DNA of 64,000 nucleotides from Rhodospirillum sp047263945 (GTDB lineage: Bacteria; Pseudomonadota; Alphaproteobacteria; Rhodospirillales; Rhodospirillaceae): positions 744,001-808,000 of the forward strand of contig NZ_JBLAVB010000001.1 in the NCBI RefSeq assembly GCF_047263945.1, written 5' to 3'. Position 1 is the stretch's first letter. Each line of letters begins with the position of its first letter. The notes below the pieces were generated by a model, which was not told the DNA's origin, ran no database searches, and saw only the letters and a program-made list of their open reading frames with translations. Made by a program: the position numbers and the translations under genes. Of this stretch, positions 58,506 through 64,000 are shown piece by piece.

Positions 58506-59246
58506 ATGAAAACATATTGGACAAAATTCACGCACTCCTCCTTTATCCAGCCGTTGCGCCTCCTCTGGCGAGCGCTGCGGCATTCCAAGGACAGAGAAAC
58601 CATCCTGTTGCGGTTGCGGTCCCCGCCCGGTTTATTCCAACCCGATGGTCACACCACGTGCGACCGCTACCCCATTTGTTTCAAAGTCGTTTGCACCGAA
58701 CTCAAAGACCAGAAAAATCCACGGTTACTGTCTTTCGGGTGCTCCACGGGCGAAGAAGTCTTTAGTCTTGCCCGCTTATTGACTGATGCCACTGTCCGGG
58801 GCCTCGACATCAACCGTCGCGCTGTTGATAAGGCGCGCCTTTCGACGCCCCCTATCTGGGCAGACCGAATTTCCTTTGCCGTCGCGTCATCGACCAAAGC
58901 AGAGCCATCAGAGACTTATGACGCGGTTCTCGCCATGGCCGTATTTCGCCACTGTGACCTTCAAGGTCTGCATCCTCAACGGTGTGATCACCGAATTCGG
59001 TTCGCGGACTTCGCCCAAAGCATTGAGGATCTGGCGCGCTGTATCAAGCCGGGAGGCCTTCTGGTTTTGCGCAACAGCCACTTCCGCTTCAGTGATACGG
59101 CGACATTTCACCTGTTCCAGCCAGTCCTCACCCTCGCTCGCGTTCAGACCACCCCCCCAAACCCAATTTACGGACCGGACAATCGGCTCATTTTAGACGC
59201 GCCGCCTTCGACCGAGGGGATCTGGCGTAAACATCCGACACCGTGA
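58506..59246 (+). CDS. SAM-dependent methyltransferase, CheR-like
   Basis: 246 residues. LLSFGCSTGEEVFSLARLL near 75 is the SAM-binding motif I with the CSTGEE form found in CheR-type enzymes; RGLDINRRAVDKAR follows as motif II, and LARCIKPGGLLVLRNSHFRF is motif post-III. The N-terminal CheR helical domain is not recognisable, and no chemotaxis genes are near, so the substrate is open. Base composition is slightly lower in GC than its neighbours, and repeats flank it on both sides, so a transferred gene is possible. Confidence 0.8.
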   Translation: MKTYWTKFTHSSFIQPLRLLWRALRHSKDRETILLRLRSPPGLFQPDGHTTCDRYPICFKVVCTELKDQKNPRLLSFGCSTGEEVFSLARLLTDATVRGLDINRRAVDKARLSTPPIWADRISFAVASSTKAEPSETYDAVLAMAVFRHCDLQGLHPQRCDHRIRFADFAQSIEDLARCIKPGGLLVLRNSHFRFSDTATFHLFQPVLTLARVQTTPPNPIYGPDNRLILDAPPSTEGIWRKHPTP

Positions 59247-59250
59247 TGCC

Positions 59251-59299
59251 AGAGTGCTCCGAGATCAAGGGGGCCGCTTCCAAGACCCTTTCCGACACG
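59251..59299. repeat. R1 half copy abutting R2 copy e
   Basis: AGAGTGCTCCGAGATCAAG opens as in R1 copy 1, then decays and meets the R2 end GTACACGGCAG at 59300. The same R1-then-R2 junction occurs at 37726-37766. Confidence 0.7.
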
Positions 59300-59471
59300 G
59301 TACACGGCAGTCTTTTATATTTTTTGGGAGACTACCCAAGCCCATTTGGGCGCAAATGCCCGCACCCCCCCATTTTTCTTTTACACATAAGACCCCGAAG
59401 TCTGGGGCCTTGCGGCCTCAGTGGGGAACGGGGCAAAGCCCCGAGACGGGAAAACATCCCCTGTCGTGTAC
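59300..59471. repeat. R2 repeat copy e
   Basis: Starts GTACACGGCAG and ends CTGTCGTGTAC. Contains decayed GGGGC/GCCC stems, GGGGCCTTGCGGCC and CGGGGCAAAGCCCCG. Complete at both ends; orientation as in copies b and d. Confidence 0.88.
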
Positions 59472-59520
59472 CGGGCATTTCCGAGGAATGGATCAACCGC
59501 CTCTGCACGTTGCCAGACCC

Positions 59521-59661
59521 TTATACCAAGCGGCGCGGGTTGAAACCCACGCCGCTTTTCTTGCGTTCAAACGCCAGGCGGGCTGTTACGCGCCATAAGG
59601 CGCGGCGACCACTTGGCCGCTTCCAAGGTGCGGTGAGGCAAACTCACCGCACCTTGGTATA
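59521..59661. repeat. R3 repeat copy b with intact ends
   Basis: 141 bases from TTATACCAAG to CTTGGTATAA, giving 10-base terminal inverted repeats. Internally the same stems as copy a (52606) in inverse orientation. No obvious target duplication next to the ends. From here to 59892 I see no gene; the DNA around 59700-59790 is AT-rich. Confidence 0.92.
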
Positions 59662-59892
59662 AGCCTCCACTTGGAGGGGGTATCCCGCAAAACACTCCTT
59701 TAAAAAATGGATTTTAAATCAGCCCCTGTTCACCTTCCCACTATAAGTATTTTTATTGTCGACAAAAATTATTCATCCCCATACCATTCCTCCATTGGCG
59801 ACGTCCCGGGCCGCGACGTCATGTTCAATGGTCCCTTCCCTTTCGGCACGCGCGTTCAGAAGGAACACGCCGCACCAAAGGAGAATATTGGA

Positions 59893-60082
59893 ATGTTTAT
59901 TCGCTTGAAGACCTGGGGGCTGATCGCTTCCATACTGGTCATGGGCACGCCTGCCATGGCCCAAGAAATAACTTGGTAGATCCCACATCTGTTCCCGAAG
60001 GCTCACCCTTCTATGCCAGCTTTCTCGAGCGATTCTCCGATAACGTGTATATTCTCCCTGAAGTCCATCGCCCCCAGATATG
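59893..60082 (+). pseudogene. Remnant of a TRAP transporter binding-protein gene (DctP-like)
   Basis: ATG 59893 with AAGGAG upstream opens a clear signal peptide, MFIRLKTWGLIASILVMGT then PAMAQEITW, and hits TAG at 59977. In the next frame the sequence continues VPEGSPFYASFLERFSDNV, which resembles the start of mature DctP-type TRAP binding proteins, and then ends at TGA near 60082. So one frameshift and loss of nearly the whole gene are indicated. It is adjacent to a DapA-family gene; TRAP transporters and such lyases often share operons. Confidence 0.6.
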
Positions 60083-60163
60083 ACCTATGGGCTTCCCCAT
60101 TCACGGGACGTTCTTATTCGGACCCATTCGAAATCGACTGAAAAGCCCACAAAGGAAACGACC

Positions 60164-61129
60164 ATGGCTGATTCCGTCTTCACCGGCTGCATGCCAGCTC
60201 TCATGACCCCCTGTAAACCGGATCGCACCCCGGATTTCGACGCCCTCGTGAAGAAGGCCAAGGAGTTGATCGCCCACGGCATGTCGGCAGTGATCTACTG
60301 TGGGTCTATGGGCGATTGGCCCCTATTGACCGACGAGGAACGCCAAGAAGGCGTCGGCCGTCTGGTCGCCGCAGGCATTCCAACAGTCGTCGGCACCGGA
60401 GCCGTCAATACCAAGCAAGCCATCGCCCATGCGGCTCACGCGGCCAAGGTTGGCGCCAGCGGACTGATGATCATCCCCCGTGTCCTCTCCCGCGGCTCGT
60501 CGACCGCCGCGCAGAAGGCGCATTTCAAGGCCATCCTGTCGGCGGCACCCGACCTTCCCGCAGTCATCTACAACAGCCCCTACTATGGGTTTGCAACCCG
60601 AGCCGACCTGTTCTTCGCCCTGCGAGCCGAGCATCCCAATCTGGTCGGCTTCAAGGAGTTCGGCGGGGTTGCCGACCTGCGCTATGCCGCAGAGAACATC
60701 ACCTCGCAGGACGAGAACGTCACGCTGATGATTGGCGTCGACACCACTGTGTTCCATGGTTACGTCAACTGCGGCGCCAAAGGTGCAATCACCGGCATCG
60801 GCAACGCGCTACCGCGCGAGGTTCTGCATCTGGTCTCGCTCTGTCAGAAGGCCGCCGCCGGAGATGCCGTAGCACGGGTTCAAGCCAAGGAGCTGGAGGA
60901 GGCCCTGCATGTGCTCTCCACCTTTGATGAGGGTCCGGACCTGGTGTTGTACTACAAGCATATGATGGTTCTCGGTGGGGACGCCGAATACGGGCTCCAC
61001 TTCTACGAAGAAGACGCCCTGACAGACTCCCAACGCAATTACGCCGAAGCGCAGTACAAGCTGTTCAAGGATTGGTATGCAGACTGGAGCACAAGCCTGA
61101 ACGGGGCCAAAGAACCCAACCCGAAATAG
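60164..61129 (+). CDS. Dihydrodipicolinate-synthase-family lyase/deaminase
   Basis: 321 residues of the DapA/NAL family. The Schiff-base Lys is in LVGFKEFGG (near 162) and the Tyr in VIYNSPYYG (near 134). The start GCMPALMTPCKPDRTPDFDAL and YCGSMGDWPLLTDEER fit the subgroup I recall as 1-pyrroline-4-hydroxy-2-carboxylate deaminase of hydroxyproline breakdown; this assignment is moderate only. ATG 60164 has AAAGGAAACG before it. The TRAP remnant upstream suggests a former catabolic operon that has lost its uptake gene. Confidence 0.8.
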   Translation: MADSVFTGCMPALMTPCKPDRTPDFDALVKKAKELIAHGMSAVIYCGSMGDWPLLTDEERQEGVGRLVAAGIPTVVGTGAVNTKQAIAHAAHAAKVGASGLMIIPRVLSRGSSTAAQKAHFKAILSAAPDLPAVIYNSPYYGFATRADLFFALRAEHPNLVGFKEFGGVADLRYAAENITSQDENVTLMIGVDTTVFHGYVNCGAKGAITGIGNALPREVLHLVSLCQKAAAGDAVARVQAKELEEALHVLSTFDEGPDLVLYYKHMMVLGGDAEYGLHFYEEDALTDSQRNYAEAQYKLFKDWYADWSTSLNGAKEPNPK

Positions 61130-61157
61130 CTCTCATTATTTCAATAGATTATCTGTC

Positions 61158-61177
61158 ATTCCCGCGTACGCGGGAAT
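61158..61177. repeat. REP-like palindrome ATTCCCGCGTACGCGGGAAT
   Basis: Perfect palindrome just after the DapA-family stop, followed by CCAGGGTGG. It is the inverse-orientation partner of 8228-8247 with matching flanks, so both belong to one dispersed family. Confidence 0.85.
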
Positions 61178-61239
61178 CCAGGGTGGAAACAGATAACGGA
61201 GGTAAATCCAGCAATGGCAGTACAATTGACCGCTCGCAA

Positions 61240-61695
61240 TCAAACGGTATAGCGTTCGAGGGCAGCTCGCAGATCGTCAGGAATGGGAGTGGGCCGGGTG
61301 GTTTGCCGGTCCACGAAGACGTGGGTCCAACTCCCTTGGGCTGCTGCGTCCTCTTCTCCCTGGCGGAACAGGGCCAGTCCCCAGGTGACACTGGATGACC
61401 CGAGACGGTCAACCCTGACGGCGCCATCAATCATGACCCCTTGGGGGCCGAAACCAGACAAATCGACGGCTTTATTAAAAACGCAGCGGCTTTCGGCGGC
61501 GAAACTTACGATGGGCGAATCCCCGGTAAGGTCCAATCCCCCTTCAGTAGCGAGGAAGGTTACGATAGACAATTCAAAATAGCGGTAATAAAGCACATTA
61601 TTAACGTGATTAAAGGGATCGAGATCTCCCCAACGGATTTGGATCGGTGTGAAATAGCGGAAGGCGCTGCGCTGTTCGATTGGGTGTTTGGGCAT
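61240..61695 (-). CDS. Acyl-CoA thioesterase, 4HBT family
   Basis: 151 residues of the hotdog fold. IRWGDLDPFNHVNNVLYYRYFE holds the catalytic Asp of the 4-hydroxybenzoyl-CoA thioesterase group, followed by a strand-rich core with GSSSVTWGLALF. It should hydrolyse an acyl-CoA; substrate unknown. Its C-terminus RYTV* is close to the REP-like palindrome. The tandem repeat 61753-61920 lies upstream of it and downstream of the hydroxybutyrate dehydrogenase gene. Confidence 0.9.
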   Translation of the reverse strand: MPKHPIEQRSAFRYFTPIQIRWGDLDPFNHVNNVLYYRYFELSIVTFLATEGGLDLTGDSPIVSFAAESRCVFNKAVDLSGFGPQGVMIDGAVRVDRLGSSSVTWGLALFRQGEEDAAAQGSWTHVFVDRQTTRPTPIPDDLRAALERYTV

Positions 61696-61752
61696 GAAAA
61701 ACCTGGGAAAGACTGAAGGGTCGGGGAAGCTGTGCTTCCCGGTCGGGGGGAT

Positions 61753-61920
61753 CGGGGGGCAGAAGCCCCCCGAATGTTACGATGTCCACCTTCGGTGGAA
61801 CGGGGGGCAGAAGCCCCCCGAGTGTTACGATGTCCACCTTCGGTGGAACGGGGGCAGAAGCCCCCCGAGTGTTACGATGTCCACCTTCGGTGGAACGGGG
61901 GCAGAAGCCCCCCGAAGTAT
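61753..61920. repeat. 47-48 bp tandem repeat, about 3.5 copies
   Basis: Units start at 61753, 61801, 61849 and 61896 (partial). Each has the stem GGGGGG-CAGAA-GCCCCCC, a GTGTTACGATG linker and the stem TCCACC-TTC-GGTGGA. The first unit has AATG instead of AGTG; later units lack one G. A further GGGGAAGC/GCTTCCCC stem precedes the array at about 61723. Confidence 0.95.
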
Positions 61921-61937
61921 CAAGATATCCCCAAATC

Positions 61938-62717
61938 CTATTGGGCTGTCCAACCGCCATCGATTGAAAAGTGGGCGCCGGTCACCGTATCTGCAGCTTC
62001 GGAGCAAAGATAGACGGCCATACCGCCGATCTGCTCGGGTGTAACGAAACGCAGGGACGGTTGTTTTTCACCCAACAACTCCTTATTGGCCTCCTCAATG
62101 GACTTGCCCTCGGCCTCGGCGCGTGCCTCGATCTGCTTTTCCACCAGGGGCGTGTGCACCCAACCCGGGCAGATGGCATTAACGGTGACATGGCTGGTGG
62201 CATTTTCCAGGGCTGCAACCTTGGTCAGTCCAACAACACCATGCTTGGCGGCCACATAGGCAGCCTTCTTGGCGCTAGCGACCAGCCCATGGGCGCTGGC
62301 GATATTGATGATACGCCCCCAGTTCCGTTCCTGCATGCCCGGCAGGGCAGCGGCGGAGCAATGGAAGACGGCGGACAGGTTGATGGCGATCACCGCATCC
62401 CACTTCTCCACAGGGAAATCTGGGATAAAATCGGTGTGCTGGATTCCGGCGTTGTTGACCAGGATATCGAGTTTTCCGAACGCCTCGATGGCGTCCTCCA
62501 CCAACTTGCGGGCAGCGTCGCCCTTGGACAGGTCGGCGAAAAGGTAAACGGCGCGAACACCGTAATCAGCCTCGATGCCTGCGCGGATTTTCTCGATCTC
62601 GTCCTTGTCGCCAAAGCCGTTCAGGACAATGTCGCAGCCCTGGGCCGCCAAGGCCTTGGCCACGCCCAAGCCGATACCACTGGTGGATCCGGTAACCAGC
62701 GCGCTCTTACCCTTCAT
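61938..62717 (-). CDS. bdhA: 3-Hydroxybutyrate dehydrogenase (short-chain dehydrogenase)
   Basis: 259 residues. TGSTSGIG (9-16) binds NAD, NNAGIQHTDFI follows near 90, the catalytic Ser lies in INIASAHG and Tyr-Lys in YVAAKHG. The HGLVASAKKAAYVAAKHGV stretch and the C-terminal insert with LLGEKQPSLRFVTPEQIG are typical of D-3-hydroxybutyrate dehydrogenase. It should interconvert 3-hydroxybutyrate and acetoacetate in ketone-body or PHB turnover. Apparently monocistronic. Confidence 0.92.
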   Translation of the reverse strand: MKGKSALVTGSTSGIGLGVAKALAAQGCDIVLNGFGDKDEIEKIRAGIEADYGVRAVYLFADLSKGDAARKLVEDAIEAFGKLDILVNNAGIQHTDFIPDFPVEKWDAVIAINLSAVFHCSAAALPGMQERNWGRIINIASAHGLVASAKKAAYVAAKHGVVGLTKVAALENATSHVTVNAICPGWVHTPLVEKQIEARAEAEGKSIEEANKELLGEKQPSLRFVTPEQIGGMAVYLCSEAADTVTGAHFSIDGGWTAQ

Positions 62718-63073
62718 GACCTACGTCCTCTCGCTTTTGATGTGCATCGTCCCTCCGGTTGGAGGAACCCTTCGGGAAGATACCACCCTGAAAGGATATG
62801 CGGAAAACCTGAATCTGGGTATTCCCAAGGCAGCCTGCACCTGTTTCCCGCCCCCCATGAAAAGTCGCTTTCCATTCTGGCCCCCCTTTAACAGGGTGCG
62901 GAAAAAACGCTTTTATCGTCATCCCCGCGCACGCGGAGATCGAAGTTTTGTGGTTTCTTTCCGTAGAATGAACCTCGGGTTGCCCTATCCCTTAACCCGG
63001 CCCCCCTTGACCCCACTCCTTCCACCCCCGAGATACCCCCAAAGAATTAGAGACACACCGGAGCCAAAGCCCC
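62718..63073. other. Intergenic region with one REP-like palindrome
   Basis: 356 bases between divergent bdhA and the lipoprotein gene. CGTCATCCCCGCGCACGCGGAGATCG (described in two parts: CGTCATCCCCGCG, CGCGGAGATCG) lies near 62918-62943 and is a decayed member of the REP-like family. No gene is visible. Confidence 0.6.
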
Positions 63074-63640
63074 ATGAAACACCTCGTCGCCCTTGGTCTG
63101 CTCGCAGCCACATTGACCGCTTGTGGCCCCATTCCCCGGAGTGTGACCGTACTCAGCGCAACGGGTGGGGCCTGGCCCCAAGTCCTTACGGCGCTGCAAG
63201 GTGGCCCCATTCCGGTAACAGTCATTGGTGCGGCCTATCCCGGCGCCACCGCTGACGAAAGCCTTGCTCTGATCGAACATGCCGTAACGACGGGAATCAC
63301 TTGGTACCCGGCCAAAGTCGTCGACGGTCGGGGGCTCGATCCCCTTCCCTCTAATCACATGGTTTGGCTGATGGACGCATCCTCGGGGACGGACCCCGCT
63401 CCGCTCTGTACTGGAAGCCTTGCCCCAAAAACAGCCGGGACTGCGGACCCGGATCGTATCCATATGCTCGCCGCCCTCTGTTCAGGTGGACATGTGTATA
63501 CGGCGGTTCAGGGATCCGTTGACCGCTCGCCCGAGGACCCCATGGCTGCCCCGGACCGTTTGGCGCGACAGATGGTCCGCCAATTAGCCGATTATGGGAA
63601 GGTCGAGCAGGACGACGATGTGGAGTGGGTCTCCCGCTGA
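63074..63640 (+). CDS. Small lipoprotein of unknown function
   Basis: 188 residues. The N-terminus MKHLVALGLLAATLTACGP is a lipoprotein signal with lipobox LTAC and Cys17. The mature part has ALQGGPIPVTVIGAAYPG and RIHMLAALCSGGHVYTAVQG, which suggests a compact alpha/beta domain; I do not recognise the family. Gly rather than Asp after Cys17 is compatible with sorting to the outer membrane. Convergent with the acyl-CoA synthetase gene. Confidence 0.85.
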   Translation: MKHLVALGLLAATLTACGPIPRSVTVLSATGGAWPQVLTALQGGPIPVTVIGAAYPGATADESLALIEHAVTTGITWYPAKVVDGRGLDPLPSNHMVWLMDASSGTDPAPLCTGSLAPKTAGTADPDRIHMLAALCSGGHVYTAVQGSVDRSPEDPMAAPDRLARQMVRQLADYGKVEQDDDVEWVSR

Positions 63641-63669
63641 TGGGCAGCAGACCACGTCTGCAGAGTAGC

Positions 63670-63703
63670 AAAGGGCTCTGAATCCCAAGATTCAGAGCCC
63701 TTT
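63670..63703. terminator. Bidirectional terminator
   Basis: Perfect 15-base stem AAAGGGCTCTGAATC / GATTCAGAGCCCTTT with a CCAA loop, flanked by A and T runs on the two sides. It lies between two convergent genes and can serve both. Confidence 0.93.
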
Positions 63704-63726
63704 GCCTTGGTGGATGATCAGCTCCC

Positions 63727-64000
63727 TCAGTTTGAGCGCTTCCTTGCCAAACCGATGCTTTCCAGGGCCTCCTCGATTTCCGGCAGGATACCGGGGTCAT
63801 CGATGGTGGCGGGCATTTTGAACTCCTGGTTGTCGGCGATCTTCTGCATGGTCCCCCGTAGAATCTTGCCCGACCGGGTCTTAGGCAAACGGTGCACGAC
63901 CACTGTTTGCTTATAGGCGGCAACGGGTCCAATCTGCTCCCGTACCAGAGAGGCACATTCCTTGGCGATCTGTTCTGCGGGGGTATTGATCCCAGTCTTC
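63727..64000 (-). CDS. prpE: Acyl-CoA synthetase C-terminus, probably propionyl-CoA synthetase
   Basis: Only the last ~91 residues are present; the gene continues past the right edge. VHRLPKTRSGKILRGTMQK holds the catalytic Lys of AMP-forming acyl-CoA synthetases, and KMPATIDDPGILPEIEEAL near the end is closer to propionyl-CoA synthetase than to acetyl-CoA synthetase as I recall them. It activates a short fatty acid with ATP and CoA. The stop is 24 bases from the shared terminator. Acs remains an alternative. Confidence 0.8.
   Translation of the reverse strand, partial: KTGINTPAEQIAKECASLVREQIGPVAAYKQTVVVHRLPKTRSGKILRGTMQKIADNQEFKMPATIDDPGILPEIEEALESIGLARKRSN

Noticed and set aside
61753..61920. 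CRISPR array with palindromic repeats
   Set aside because: Whole units repeat without variable spacers, and no cas genes are present.
1..64000. tRNA or rRNA genes, phage genes and insertion sequences with transposase
   Set aside because: Looked for by eye on both strands; none recognised. A tRNA search tool could still find one I missed.

Overview
This 64 kb window is ordinary chromosome of an alphaproteobacterium, probably a marine Rhodospirillales-type organism. The evidence is high GC with C/G-ending codons, a GS/Mgs/Mgd methylamine pathway, trimethylamine monooxygenase of the marine bacterial type, DctB/DctD, a class III cyclase and a ROSE-type heat-shock leader. The exact genus is not determinable from what I can see. 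No rRNA, tRNA, CRISPR array, transposase or prophage gene was recognised.

Left part (1-8.5 kb): the 3'-truncated end of a multi-PAS sensor histidine kinase, a di-heme cytochrome c peroxidase/MauG-like protein, then a three-gene minus-strand set: a SIR2-domain protein with seven 44-residue TPR-like repeats, a very short ParA-like ATPase and a DUF697-like membrane protein with an octapeptide repeat tail.

Centre left (8.5-33 kb): an apparently complete methylated-amine catabolic region, almost all on the minus strand. Trimethylamine monooxygenase (tmm) makes TMAO; Tdm (DUF1989-GcvT fusion) demethylates TMAO to dimethylamine; dmmDABC demethylates dimethylamine; mgsABC-gmaS-mgdABCD converts methylamine through gamma-glutamylmethylamide and N-methylglutamate to glutamate and a tetrahydrofolate-bound one-carbon unit; folD and purU release it as formate. 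An ammonium transporter, an unrecognised 59-residue membrane protein and three possible regulators (a cytoplasmic solute-binding-fold protein divergent from tmm, a GntR/FadR protein, an XRE-cupin protein) are embedded in it.

Centre right (33-48.7 kb): a glycosyltransferase, DctB/DctD, a PEP-mutase-family lyase, a P-loop kinase-like protein, a K+/H+ antiporter, epmA divergent from efp, suhB, and an envelope group (OmpA-like protein, MotA-like and MotB-like proteins), then rpmE.

Right part (48.9-64 kb): a membrane-linked class III nucleotide cyclase, a small heat-shock protein under a ROSE-like RNA thermometer, an HD-GYP phosphodiesterase paired with a periplasmic binding protein, a GNAT-nitrilase fusion, a methyltransferase, a broken TRAP binding-protein gene, a DapA-family lyase, a thioesterase, 3-hydroxybutyrate dehydrogenase, a lipoprotein and the end of an acyl-CoA (probably propionyl-CoA) synthetase.

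The intergenic DNA carries at least four families of palindromic repeats. R1 is a pair of inverted repeats (copies near 2.9, 21.4, 33.2 and 48.7 kb; half copies at 37.7 and 59.3 kb). R2 is a 140-230 bp multi-hairpin element with ends reading GTACACGACAG (20.2, 33.0, 37.8, 58.3, 59.3 kb). R3 is a 141 bp element with TTATACCAAG ends (52.6 and 59.5 kb). The fourth is short REP-like palindromes. R2 sits against or inside half copies of R1 in three places. Coordinates and motifs were read by eye; family names come from memory of protein families, not from any search.
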